Positions 41,270 through 49,649 of a stretch of 64,000 bases of DNA are shown here, in pieces; within the stretch, counting starts at the first letter, position 1, and each line of letters starts with the position of its first letter. Source of the DNA: Pontibacter qinzhouensis (lineage in GTDB: Bacteria > Bacteroidota > Bacteroidia > Cytophagales > Hymenobacteraceae); NCBI RefSeq assembly GCF_008017455.1, contig NZ_VRTY01000002.1, positions 49,726-113,725 on the forward strand. The letters are read 5' to 3'. The notes beneath the pieces are model-generated. The model ran no database searches, had not been told where the DNA came from, and saw only the letters and a program-made list of their open reading frames with translations. The position numbers and the translations under genes are program-made.

Positions 41270-42424
41270 ATGTTAGCGATGAATTACCGCGGCCCTAAGC
41301 GGGTTCGGATCGACCACAAACCTATGCCCGAGATCATGCATCCGCAGGATGCCATTGTGCGGGTTACACGCTCCTGTATCTGCGGGTCTGATCTGCATCT
41401 TTACAACGGCAACGTGCCCGACACACGCGTAGGCATGACCTTTGGGCACGAATTTACAGGAGTAGTTGAAGAAATAGGCTCTGAAGTACAAAAGCTGAAA
41501 GTGGGCGACCATGTGCTGGTGCCCTTTAATATTGCCTGTGGCAAATGCGCCTTCTGCAAACAGGAACTTTATGGTAATTGCCATGAATCTAATTCACAGG
41601 CTACTGCCGTTGGCGGCATTTTCGGGTATTCACATACAGCGGGTGGCTACGATGGTGGTCAGGCAGAATATGTGCGTGTACCCTATGCCGATGTAGGCCC
41701 GACTGTTATTCCGGAAGGTATGGACCCCGACGATGCCGTAATGCTGACAGATGTAGTGCCGACCGGCTACCAGGCTGCTGAAATGGGCGGCATTCAGAAG
41801 GGAGATACCGTGGTGGTGTTTGGAGCAGGACCTGTAGGCATTATGGCCGCCAAGTGTGCCTGGCTGTTTGGGGCAGGTCGTGTTATCGTATTCGACCAGT
41901 TAGAATATCGGTTGGAGTTTGTAAAGAACTATGCTCAATGTGAGGCCTATAATTTTAGAGAAATAGACGATGTAGTGGTGTTTGTGAAGAAAACCACCGA
42001 CTGGATGGGAGCTGATGTCTGTATTGATGCTGTTGGCGCAGAGGCAGCAGGAAATGCGATGCAGACCATTACAGGCCGTAAAACCCTCTTGCAGGCCGGA
42101 TCTGCCACAGCCTTGCATTGGGCCATAAATGCTGTGAAAAAAGGAGGGATCGTGTCGATAGTAGGAATTTATGGACCTACCGATAACTTGGTGCCAATTG
42201 GTAACCTGGTAAACAAAGGTATTACCATCAGGGCTAACCAAGCTTCGGTTAAACGTTTGCTTCCTCGCCTGATCGAGCATGTGCAAAGTGGCGTGCTAAA
42301 CCCTAAAGCATTAATTACTCACCGTATTCCGTTAGAGGAAGTTTCTGACGGATACCGGATTTTTTCAGCTAAGCTGGATAATTGCATTAAACCTGTGCTT
42401 ATTCCACCATCAGCCAGAATTTAA
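41270..42424 (+). CDS. Zinc-dependent alcohol dehydrogenase (MDR, formaldehyde-dehydrogenase-like)
   Basis: A 384-aa cytosolic medium-chain dehydrogenase. N-terminal GroES-like domain with catalytic-zinc ligands in RSCICGSDLHLY and FGHEFTGVVEEIG. The structural-zinc lobe has four cysteines in CGKCAFCKQELYGNC (about 90-104). Then the Rossmann domain has VVVFGAGPVGIMAAKCAWLFGAGRVIVFD (about 181-209). Length and motifs match the glutathione-independent formaldehyde dehydrogenase-like ADH branch, with no fused domain. It is followed after 11 bp by a small gene of unknown function and then by a GlxA-type regulator. Substrate is not predictable; short aldehydes or alcohols are plausible. Confidence 0.9.
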   Translation: MLAMNYRGPKRVRIDHKPMPEIMHPQDAIVRVTRSCICGSDLHLYNGNVPDTRVGMTFGHEFTGVVEEIGSEVQKLKVGDHVLVPFNIACGKCAFCKQELYGNCHESNSQATAVGGIFGYSHTAGGYDGGQAEYVRVPYADVGPTVIPEGMDPDDAVMLTDVVPTGYQAAEMGGIQKGDTVVVFGAGPVGIMAAKCAWLFGAGRVIVFDQLEYRLEFVKNYAQCEAYNFREIDDVVVFVKKTTDWMGADVCIDAVGAEAAGNAMQTITGRKTLLQAGSATALHWAINAVKKGGIVSIVGIYGPTDNLVPIGNLVNKGITIRANQASVKRLLPRLIEHVQSGVLNPKALITHRIPLEEVSDGYRIFSAKLDNCIKPVLIPPSARI

Positions 42425-42435
42425 CATGAATTACT

Positions 42436-42918
42436 ATGGAAAATAAACCTGTCGATTATAATCTGATAAAAGGGTGGGGCATAGATGCTGACCCTAAAAA
42501 TGATCCGACTTACCCCATGAAACACCGCACCAATGAAGAGCAAAAGGGGTACACATGGGATCGGCCGACACAACAACCCATCAATATTGAAGTGCTCCAT
42601 TCTAACGAGCGGCCTAATGTAACTGCTGTTTTCGGTACGTCCACGCCACCCTCAGGCTTGAGTGGCATGATCAGGCGCTATGCTTTTCAGTACAGCGAGA
42701 ATAGCTATGGACACTGGCTGCCCCTGCTGCTGGCCGACCGGGTAAACGTGGTCGAAGGAATTGTGGATGATTTTATAAACGGGAAAGTGCCGAACATTCT
42801 GGCAGAAAAAGGCTATAAGGCCGAGTGGAAACATAATCGCACTGGCTTGTTGCAAAAAGCAGCGATAGTTGGGGCCATTTCCACCGTCGCCTTTTTGCTT
42901 CTCCGTAAAAAGAATTAA
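42436..42918 (+). CDS. Hypothetical protein with C-terminal membrane anchor, 160 aa
   Basis: Unrecognised protein directly behind the alcohol dehydrogenase (11-bp gap), so almost certainly co-transcribed with it. It starts MENKPVDYNLIKGWGIDADPKNDPTYPMKHRTNEEQKGYTWDRP, a polar, proline-rich segment. A folded-looking middle follows (SGMIRRYAFQYSENSYGHWLPLLLADRVNVVEGIVDDFINGKVPNILAEKGY). It ends in one hydrophobic helix with a basic tail (IVGAISTVAFLLLRKKN, about 144-160), which looks like a C-tail anchor. The link to the dehydrogenase suggests a membrane-tethering or accessory role, but that is inference from position. Confidence 0.68.
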   Translation: MENKPVDYNLIKGWGIDADPKNDPTYPMKHRTNEEQKGYTWDRPTQQPINIEVLHSNERPNVTAVFGTSTPPSGLSGMIRRYAFQYSENSYGHWLPLLLADRVNVVEGIVDDFINGKVPNILAEKGYKAEWKHNRTGLLQKAAIVGAISTVAFLLLRKKN

Positions 42919-42940
42919 TTTTTTTTGTACCTTGAGATAC

Positions 42941-42979
42941 GCAGCCTGAAGTAGCGCACAATGCCTTACTTCAGGCTGC
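42941..42979 (+). terminator. Terminator after ADH operon
   Basis: Perfect 13-bp stem GCAGCCTGAAGTA (42941-42953) with 42967-42979 and a 13-base loop, followed by TTTGTCCTCTT. It separates the ADH pair from the GlxA-type gene. Confidence 0.75.
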
Positions 42980-43018
42980 TTTGTCCTCTTGGATTCAAAT
43001 CAGGTTAAAGAGCCACGG

Positions 43019-44026
43019 ATGAAAAATATAGCGATACTTGTTCCGAAAGGTGCCATTTTGGGCAGTGTGGAAGGGCCACGCCAGGTGTTTACCGAAGTTA
43101 ACAAACTTATGCAGAGCATGGGGAAGCCAAGCCTGTTTGAGGTAAAGCTAGTCGGCCTGACCCGTGAGGTATCGGCAGCTGGTGGTATTTACACCGTGTT
43201 CACCGATGTGCTGGCACAGGATGTAAAGAAAACAGACCTCATTATTATCCCGGCTCTCGATGGCGATATGCTCCTGAACTTACAGCACAACCAGGACTTC
43301 ATTCCCTGGATCAGGAAACAGCACGACAAGGGAGCAGAGGTGGCCAGCCTTTGCGTGGGTGCTTTTTTGCTCGCCTCTACCGGCTTGGTTACCGGCAAGC
43401 AATGCGCCACCCATTGGATGGCAGCCAACGATTTCAGGAGGATGTTTCCGGAGGTAAACCTGGTAGAAGATAAAATAATCACAGATGAGCAGGGCATCTA
43501 CTCCAGCGGAGGAGCCTTCTCTTACCTGAACCTGATCCTGTACCTGATCGAAAAATATGCAGGCCGTGAAGTGGCCGTTTTTATGTCGAAGGCCTTTCAG
43601 ATAGAGATTGAACGCAAAAGCCAGTCACCGTTTATGATCTTTAAAGGACAGAAGGAGCATGAAGACGAGCCGGTAAAGAAAGCCCAGGAGTTTATTGAAC
43701 AGCACTTTCAGGAGAAGATTTCGATTGATCAACTGGCTTCTATGCTGGCCCTTAGCCGCAGGAACCTGGAGCGTCGGTTTAAAAAAGCCACCGCCAACTC
43801 GATTGTGGAGTACCTGCAACGGGTAAAAATTGAAGCCGCCAAAATGAGCCTTGAAAACTCCAGAGAAAATATAAATGAGGTAATGTACCAGGTAGGCTAT
43901 TCAGACCCTAAAGCGTTCCGGACCACATTTAAGCGTATAACCGGCCTGTCGCCGTTGCAGTATAGGAGCAAGTATAATTTTGCTGCGGCTACCGAAGCAG
44001 CACCTCTGTCAGCCAGATCTGCTTAA
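43019..44026 (+). CDS. GlxA-family AraC-type transcriptional regulator (DJ-1/PfpI plus HTH)
   Basis: A 335-aa regulator from the ATG at 43019; a TTG at 42989 would extend it by 10 residues with no gain. The N-terminal DJ-1/PfpI-like domain (about 1-185) has the characteristic SLCVGAFLLASTGLVTGKQCATHW block containing the nucleophile-elbow cysteine. The C-terminal AraC double HTH (about 220-320) has LASMLALSRRNLERRFKKATANSIVEYLQRVKIEAAK and NEVMYQVGYSDPKAFRTTFKRITGLSP. Regulators of this class control catabolic dehydrogenase genes in several bacteria. The adjacent ADH pair is its likely target, though separated by a terminator. Confidence 0.9.
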   Translation: MKNIAILVPKGAILGSVEGPRQVFTEVNKLMQSMGKPSLFEVKLVGLTREVSAAGGIYTVFTDVLAQDVKKTDLIIIPALDGDMLLNLQHNQDFIPWIRKQHDKGAEVASLCVGAFLLASTGLVTGKQCATHWMAANDFRRMFPEVNLVEDKIITDEQGIYSSGGAFSYLNLILYLIEKYAGREVAVFMSKAFQIEIERKSQSPFMIFKGQKEHEDEPVKKAQEFIEQHFQEKISIDQLASMLALSRRNLERRFKKATANSIVEYLQRVKIEAAKMSLENSRENINEVMYQVGYSDPKAFRTTFKRITGLSPLQYRSKYNFAAATEAAPLSARSA

Positions 44027-44064
44027 TTAAGCATAGCTTTGTTAAGAGCCACAAACTGGTTTTT

Positions 44065-44121
44065 ACCCTTGACTCAATTGAGCAGATTTTTCTTCTGAAG
44101 GCTGTTTTTATTAGGATAATT
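44065..44121 (+). repeat. 57-bp dispersed element, copy 11
   Basis: Full copy 39 bp after the GlxA-type stop, core CTTCTGAAG. Its ACCCTTG end faces that gene. The right end reads TTATTAGGATAATT, slightly diverged. Confidence 0.83.
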
Positions 44122-44737
44122 GAAGGTTGTGCGGAAGTAGCGAAAGCATAAACAGCTAATTTCTGCTAAATTTACCTCCACTGCCTGCCCTTGCCGGTTG
44201 TTTTAACCTGTTACAGGAACATTAGACAGGAGCATCTGGAGCAGATTCTATGCCTGATGCCACCTTTAACCTTACAGCGAAGTATTAAGCTGAAAAGGTC
44301 AGAAAAGCAGCATACCGAACTTACTCCATCATGCTGAAGAGTAATTCTTTCTCTGCACCTGCACGCACTGCTAACTCTGTAGTTAGTAACCACCAGTAAG
44401 TTAGATTGGCTCTTGCAGCACAACTCACACTCTCGATTTCTCAAAAATTGTCTCCACTATAGGAAAAGGATACAAAATAAGATATATCAAAATTTTATTA
44501 ATAATTTATATTTATTATATTTGCCAGTGTTGTTGAAAATATTCCCGCTACACTACCAATTTTGCTAAAAGGCGTTTGGTCACCCGATATATTTCGCCTT
44601 TGATTTTCTATCATTTCCATTGAAGCTGTCTTCAAGCCCATTTTGCGCGCGTTTGGGCCTTATTCGCTGCATCTAAAGCGTTTCCTGATCTGCTACTGTT
44701 AATTGGTTTTAAAGAAATTGCTATGAAAGAAATCATG
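44122..44737. other. Intergenic gap upstream of lipoprotein gene
   Basis: No gene. TATATTTG at 44516-44523 fits a -7 box but has no convincing -33 partner. The 13-mer at 44405-44417 matches an arm of the stem-loop at 32091-32146. Bases 44609-44632 loosely resemble a decayed half of the 57-bp element. Confidence 0.35.
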
Positions 44738-45334
44738 GACAATATTAAAACTGTTTGTGCCCTCATCTGCCTGTTCTTTCCTGTTGTATTGTGGAGCTGT
44801 GACGCTGAAAAAGCTGATACACCAGCGCCACTGGCTACTCTTGAACAGGCAGACCACGTTAAGGGCGGACCAAATAGGCCCAATTCTGCTTACCACAACA
44901 AGGTGCTTGCCCAGGTGAGGCAGGCTACAGCCAAGTACCACCGAATAGAGGCTGCCATTGCAGATGGTTACATGGCATCTTCCGATTGTGTGGCTAGTCC
45001 TGCCGGAGGTATGGGCTACCATTTTGTGAATTTTATGCTGGTAGATGGGATAGTAGACCCGATGCATCCGGAGGTGCTGGTTTACGAGCCTCAGAAAAAC
45101 GGCAAACTAAAGCTGGTGGCAATTGAGTTTATGGTAATGGCTGCCAGTTGGGATCCACTATATGCCACTCCACCCATGCTTGGCGACCAGGTGTACGACG
45201 ATCATCGGGCACCAGGCTCAGGTGGTCCGCCTTTCCCGCATTACCAATTGCATGCCTGGGTATGGAAAAACAATCCGTCTGGTATGCACGCACCTTTTAA
45301 CCCAAAAGTAAGTTGCCAGTATGCTACTGAGTAG
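44738..45334 (+). CDS. Predicted lipoprotein of unknown function
   Basis: A 198-aa exported protein from ATG 44738; the ATG at 44723 is a possible alternative start 5 codons earlier. VCALICLFFPVVLWSC gives a lipobox with the acylated cysteine near residue 21. The mature part has conserved-looking polar motifs: QVRQATAKYHRIEAAIADGYMASSDCVASPAGGMGYHFVNFMLVDG, then PEVLVYEPQKNGKLKLVAIEFMV, and the C-terminal PPFPHYQLHAWVWKNNPSGMHAPFNPKVSC. Several histidines and cysteines invite a metal-binding guess, but I know no family function. Single-gene unit; a GC-rich potential stem lies around 45362-45402. Confidence 0.72.
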   Translation, partial: DNIKTVCALICLFFPVVLWSCDAEKADTPAPLATLEQADHVKGGPNRPNSAYHNKVLAQVRQATAKYHRIEAAIADGYMASSDCVASPAGGMGYHFVNFMLVDGIVDPMHPEVLVYEPQKNGKLKLVAIEFMVMAASWDPLYATPPMLGDQVYDDHRAPGSGGPPFPHYQLHAWVWKNNPSGMHAPFNPKVSCQYATE

Positions 45335-45781
45335 GTGCGTGAAAATCATTTTTCAGCTACAGGTGGTGCGTGTTCCGGAAGCAGGGGCAGGGACCACCTG
45401 TAACAACATCAACTACTGTCACTTATAATCCGGTTTATCCATCTTAACCAGTAACTACACATCAGACTTGTTTTTCTGCAATTCCTAAAGAAGATTTTAA
45501 TAATTCAAGCTTCTGAAGTGAGGCTAACTTTATGCACCCGGAAATTCCTGAATTCAAAAATAGTGATAGCAGCGGCATCGGATGATACAGTTCAGTTATT
45601 TAGATAGCCAGCAGGGTGGGGGCAGAAAGAGAAGCAGGCAAAAATATCGGCCATGGTAACATTAAACGTACGGAAATGTTCTGCTCATTTTAAACTTTCG
45701 GTAAATCCGGTTTTTAAATCGCGCTGGCCGTATACAGGTATAGGTTACACCTGATTCAAGGCATACCTTTACTAAATCATC
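45335..45781. other. Intergenic gap
   Basis: No gene is supported. AATAATTCAAGCTTCTGAAG at 45500 carries two words of the 57-bp element but not its order, so it is not counted as a copy. Confidence 0.4.
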
Positions 45782-46156
45782 ATGAAAGCCACTACCATTT
45801 TATTCTCATTAGGATTGGGTGTATGTTTGCTTATAAGCACCCATACAATTGCACAATCCACATCTACTCAAGAAAAGCAAATCGAAAAAGAGAGAGTGGA
45901 ACAAGATAAAAAACGTCTGTCGGATGCAGATGATCTCAGGAAAGCTACCAAGTCAAATGCTAACCATGCCAAAGCAGATGCTAAAGATGCAAAATCTAAA
46001 GCTGTAGCGGCCCAACATGCCGACAAAGAGGCTGCAGCTGCTGCTAAACAAGCAAAAAAATCAGTAAGGTTAGAAGAAAAAGCACAGAAAAATCGCATGC
46101 AGGCTGATAAACAAGCTAAAAAAGCAGCTAAAGCCAACAGAAAGGCATCTAATTAG
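45782..46156 (+). CDS. Small secreted Ala/Lys-rich helical protein, 124 aa
   Basis: Residues 1-25 (ATTILFSLGLGVCLLISTHTIAQ) form a signal peptide. The mature 99 residues are almost entirely Ala, Lys, Glu, Asp, Gln and Arg in helix-forming order (KQIEKERVEQDKKRLSDADDLRKATKSNANHAKADAKDAKSKAVAAQHADKEAAAAAKQAKKS). This predicts one long charged alpha-helix or coiled coil in the periplasm. It lacks an Lpp-type lipobox. Composition recalls periplasmic alanine-rich helical spacers, but no family is recognised. It is bounded by clean start and stop codons with no adjacent co-directional gene. Confidence 0.7.
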   Translation: MKATTILFSLGLGVCLLISTHTIAQSTSTQEKQIEKERVEQDKKRLSDADDLRKATKSNANHAKADAKDAKSKAVAAQHADKEAAAAAKQAKKSVRLEEKAQKNRMQADKQAKKAAKANRKASN

Positions 46157-46357
46157 CGTGTATAGTTGGCGATTAAAATTCGCCTAAATTATGAAGTTAA
46201 TATAGTGCAACAGGAAAAATGGTGACAAAACACCGTTTATTCCTATTGCTGAATCCACAAAAACTGTTTATGAGATTCGAAAATGTTGTTCCGGATTTCT
46301 GGTTGGAAATAAGGTTTTAGGATTTTGTTAAAGAGCGATTTTACTTTACACCGACGC

Positions 46358-46465
46358 CTACAACCCTCTTGCACCAAAAAGAACAGCCATCAGGAGCAGA
46401 ATAATGCCAACAATATCACCTATTCGGCTCATGAGTTTATAGAGAAGTTTCGTTTGTTTCGACAT
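46358..46465 (-). CDS. Small membrane protein, 35 aa
   Basis: Too short for routine ORF calling. It reads MSKQTKLLYKLMSRIG, then DIVGIILLLMAVLFGARGL, stop. The layout is a basic N-terminus and one helix of about 18 hydrophobic residues, typical of single-pass small membrane proteins. It lies in the 411-bp gap between the Ala/Lys-rich protein and the reductase. The start ATG is preceded by an AT-rich stretch. Evidence is only its sequence character, so it is a candidate rather than a certain gene. Confidence 0.45.
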   Translation of the reverse strand: MSKQTKLLYKLMSRIGDIVGIILLLMAVLFGARGL

Positions 46466-46567
46466 AATAAGTAAGTTGTGTTTCTGAATAATTTGTTTTG
46501 CTAAGGCTTTTGGTCCTCTGCAGTGGGCGACTTTAAGCCTGAAGAAGATGATTATGTTGTACAGAGG

Positions 46568-47884
46568 TTACACAATTTCGAAGCGCTCTGAGTAAATGCG
46601 GCGCCAGTTGATGCCCAGGTTATGAAAGGCAACTTCTGCTACATCCATGAGCGGGCCTGGGCCACAAATAAAATACATGTAGGTGTTGGGTTCGGGCGGA
46701 AGGTACTTTTCAATCATGTCCTGGTCGATGCGTCCTTCTTCTCCATCCAGTTCTTCATCCTCCGGCAGATCTTCGATCACGTGGACTATCTTCAGATTTA
46801 TCTCCCGGCTTATCTCTTCCAGCTCCTCCCGAAACGTAACGCCTTCCCAGTTTTTATTCGCATAGAGTAAGGTTGCTTTTCGGGTGTCTTTTCTGTCGCG
46901 CATAGTGCGGAGCATGCTCATGCAGGGCGTAATGCCAATGCCTCCCATTACAAAAAACAAATGGCTGTCGGGTTCCGGTGTAAACGATCCGAAAGGACCT
47001 TCCAGAAAGGCTGTAGTTTCGGCTTTGAGGTCTTTCCAGGTGCCGGTGAAATCGCCCATCGATTTGGCTGTGAAGCTGACGGTTGTATCGCTGGCACTGG
47101 AGGCAAACGAAAACGGGTGTTGTTGTAAAGTAAAAGGAGAGGAATTTATGGTGATCCAGGCAAACTGCCCGGGCGTGAAGGTTAAGCGCCTGCCTTTTTC
47201 AGATGCCAGCGTAACGCTGTAGCATTCGTCGCGCTCAGGCTTTACATCCACAATTTTATACGGGCGTTTCTTGTTTTGCCACGGCCTGACAAAGCGCGTG
47301 TGCAGCACCAGGTACATGCTGGCACCCATTATTACTGCCAAAGCAATTTTTTTCCAGAGCGGGTCGAGGTAGTGCCCAACCTGTATAGAATGCACCACGC
47401 CAACAAACACAATTGCCAAAGCCAAAAACCCATGCAGGAGCCGCCACTTCTCATAATTCAGCTTAAAGGCAACCCGCCAGATACTGGTAACGGTAATGCC
47501 AATAATAGCGACAGTAACAAAGCTGAGGGCAATGGCCCGCATCAGGTTTACACGCGGATCGAAATACGACAGGAATCCAGGATCGGTCAGGATAAGGGTA
47601 ATCGGGTGGCCCAGCACAAACAGGAAAGCCACCAGCCCCATTTTCCGATGAAAATGCATGATGTTATCCATGCCGTAGGTCGGGGCTATCCAATGAAAGC
47701 GGCCCGAAAATAAAGATTGCAAACCGAATATGGCTAAGGCCAGAAAGCCTAAGGCTACCCCAAACTCCATCCAGAAAGACCGCGCCTCAGGTGTTGGGCC
47801 AATAAGCGCCAGCCCCAATGGCAGCAACGATAAAAGTAGAAAGACAGTAAGCCATAAAAAACCTCTTCGGTAAGAGTATCTCAT
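46568..47884 (-). CDS. Ferric-reductase-like membrane flavoprotein (FNR-type oxidoreductase)
   Basis: A 438-aa protein from the ATG at 47884 (MRYSYRRGFLWLTVFLLL); a start at 47929 adds 15 residues with no support. Six transmembrane helices (about 10-205) make a ferric reductase-like heme domain, with histidines in MHFHRKMGLVAFLFVLGHP and LHGFLALAIVFVGVVHSIQVGHY as likely heme ligands. A ferredoxin-NADP-reductase module follows: FAD motif QQHPFSFASS (about 267-276), then NAD(P) motif FFVMGGIGITPCMSML and the C-terminal FICGPGPLMDVAE, ending RIYSERFEIV. It should carry electrons from cytosolic NAD(P)H through FAD and heme across the membrane. The final acceptor is unknown. Confidence 0.88.
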   Translation of the reverse strand: MRYSYRRGFLWLTVFLLLSLLPLGLALIGPTPEARSFWMEFGVALGFLALAIFGLQSLFSGRFHWIAPTYGMDNIMHFHRKMGLVAFLFVLGHPITLILTDPGFLSYFDPRVNLMRAIALSFVTVAIIGITVTSIWRVAFKLNYEKWRLLHGFLALAIVFVGVVHSIQVGHYLDPLWKKIALAVIMGASMYLVLHTRFVRPWQNKKRPYKIVDVKPERDECYSVTLASEKGRRLTFTPGQFAWITINSSPFTLQQHPFSFASSASDTTVSFTAKSMGDFTGTWKDLKAETTAFLEGPFGSFTPEPDSHLFFVMGGIGITPCMSMLRTMRDRKDTRKATLLYANKNWEGVTFREELEEISREINLKIVHVIEDLPEDEELDGEEGRIDQDMIEKYLPPEPNTYMYFICGPGPLMDVAEVAFHNLGINWRRIYSERFEIV

Positions 47885-48020
47885 AGGTATAGGTTTTAAG
47901 TGGTTTCTAATTAACAGTAGCCAGAGCACCGGTTAGAGTCGTTCAGACTCCTTTTAGAGGCATACCTCACGAGTAAGTTTACCTTTAGCCAAAGCCAGTT
48001 CAAGCAGAAAACATGTTACT

Positions 48021-48077
48021 ACCCTTGGCTCATTTTAGCCTGAAATGCTTCTGAAGGCCATATCTATTTAAATAATT
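48021..48077 (+). repeat. 57-bp dispersed element, copy 12
   Basis: Full copy 137 bp upstream of the reductase start. Core CTTCTGAAG. Its T-rich right arm is diverged (ATATCTATTT) but the AATAATT end is intact. Confidence 0.82.
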
Positions 48078-48921
48078 CAGATACTGAATAACCTTAGTTT
48101 GGTGTTCTTACAGTTCACAAAGCTGCAGCTGTCTGGTAACTGGCAACGCCTTTTACAACTCTATTTCATCAGAAAGGTTACGCTGACACCTGCAGTTCGA
48201 GCCGAAGCGATCAGCAGATGGGTGCATGGGATTAAATGAAACAGATAAAAAAAAGATATAAAATATCAGTTTGAAAAGCTCTCACTATATTGGTGATGTT
48301 GCAATCAGGCCCTTTGTCTTAAGAGCTGAATTGTACTTATACAAACCCTGCACCTTAAATTCATAAGTCAGCTTGGGAGGAGTTGCAATCTTTGAATAAA
48401 TTAAAGTGAAGATCCGATAGGTAAGCAGAAAAAAAATTATGCCTCAGTTGTGGGAACAGCATACATTTGGATCGGTACAGCGCCGTGCTGTAACTGGCAA
48501 TAACCGCCTGCCGGCACCACTGGCATAGCACCATTTCAACCTAAAAAGCGGCCACAAGATACCTCTGTTATTCTTCAAGCGCCCACTTCTACCGGAACTG
48601 CTTTTAGCTACTCATGATCCTGAACGCATGCAGCAGCAAACAGGATAATACAGGCCCTGCCTAGGAGGATATTTCCGAAACGGCGTACGCCTCTGGCATT
48701 GTGAAAAGTAAAAATTGCAGAGGCATTTAACTCACATAATTTAATGGGAGGAAAACTGCTGTGTTTAGTCTTAGTTCTTATGGTAACTCAATATGCTGTG
48801 GCAGCAGCAGGTTCATATTTATTCGCCTTAATTTGATACCTTAACAGCCCCGGTAAGGATTTTTTAGCTGCAGTAAGCCAACACTACTTACACAGCCTGC
48901 CCTTGCTTGGGGGCGGCATTT

Positions 48922-48972
48922 TGAATATATAGATGGCCTTCCAAAGTAAAACAATTAATAAGAGCCAAGAGT
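48922..48972 (-). repeat. 57-bp dispersed element, degenerate copy
   Basis: Inverted, shortened copy: the AATTATT end is lost, the core CTTTGGAAG and GGCCAT segment are recognisable, and the other end reads ACTCTTGGC instead of ACCCTTGGC. It stops 19 bp before the stop codon of the GerW-like gene. Confidence 0.55.
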
Positions 48973-48991
48973 AGTTCGGGTAGGGCTCCTG

Positions 48992-49363
48992 CTATTTTCG
49001 TAGCAGCTTTGCCACACTTCTCACCAGCAGCACAGAGAACAGCCCACTCACGGCAATTATCTTAACAACTGTCTGCGGATCGCGGATGGCCTTGTACTTG
49101 GTGGTGCCTTCTTTTATCTCGATGTAGCCAACCGGCATAATGGCTATACCGCCTCCACCACCTGATCCTTCTTCGCCTGCTTTGTTACCTGCTCCACCGC
49201 CAAACCCATAGGCTAGTTTAGAAACCGGCACAACAGTAACACCTCCACGCTCTATGGGGTCGCCATAAACGGTAGAAGCTTTGGCTGCCAAACCGACCTT
49301 TTCGGCCAGCCGTTCTACAAAATTATTTCCAGAAGACGGACTTTTGTGTGATGGGGTTTCCAT
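48992..49363 (-). CDS. GerW/YtfJ-like protein
   Basis: A 123-aa protein of the GerW (sporulation protein YtfJ) family, here in a lineage with no other sign of sporulation. The family core is VTVVPVSKLAYGFGGGAGNKAGEEGSGGGGGIAIMPVGYIEIKEG (about 43-88), with its glycine-rich loop. The N-terminus is polar (METPSHKSPSSGNNFVERLAEKVG). The C-terminus is a hydrophobic helix (TVVKIIAVSGLFSVLLVRSVAKLLRK), so the protein is probably membrane-anchored. In Bacillus, YtfJ is needed for germination; its role outside spore formers is unknown. Single-gene unit. Confidence 0.8.
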   Translation of the reverse strand: METPSHKSPSSGNNFVERLAEKVGLAAKASTVYGDPIERGGVTVVPVSKLAYGFGGGAGNKAGEEGSGGGGGIAIMPVGYIEIKEGTTKYKAIRDPQTVVKIIAVSGLFSVLLVRSVAKLLRK

Positions 49364-49502
49364 AGAGTTATTGTTAGGGTGAGAGCCTAAAGTAATTAAA
49401 AAGATAACAGGAAGCTATAGGAAAATACTAGCTTCCTGCAGTATTTGAAAGAGAATTGCTGAACTGTTTCTAAAGCAAAGACAAACAGCGTAAGGCTACA
49501 GT

Positions 49503-49559
49503 ACCCTTGACTAAATTCCGGGGAAAAATCTTTGGAAGGCCATTTTCATTTGAATAATT
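49503..49559 (+). repeat. 57-bp dispersed element, copy 13
   Basis: Full copy with textbook right half (GGCCATTTTCATTTGAATAATT in two words) and core CTTTGGAAG. It lies between the GerW-like gene and the histidine kinase, 91 bp after the kinase stop. Confidence 0.88.
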
Positions 49560-49649
49560 TAGAACATGCTGGTTTCTGCAAATAATCATCTGCTGCAGTT
49601 CTTGCTAATTTAATGGATCTGAAAATTAATGTTTCAGCCAAACAGGAAG

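Larger units (their letters stand above)
47885..48991. other. Long gap with no confident gene
   Basis: A 1.1-kb gap. Contains a full element copy at 48021-48077 and a decayed one at 48922-48972. Bases 48440-48720 are GC-richer and coding-like in composition but interrupted by stops in every frame, so they may be a decayed gene. No tRNA or hairpin terminator was seen. Confidence 0.4.

Noticed and set aside
42989..43018. TTG start for the GlxA-type regulator
   Set aside because: ATG at 43019 gives the normal family N-terminus; the extra ten residues are not family-like.
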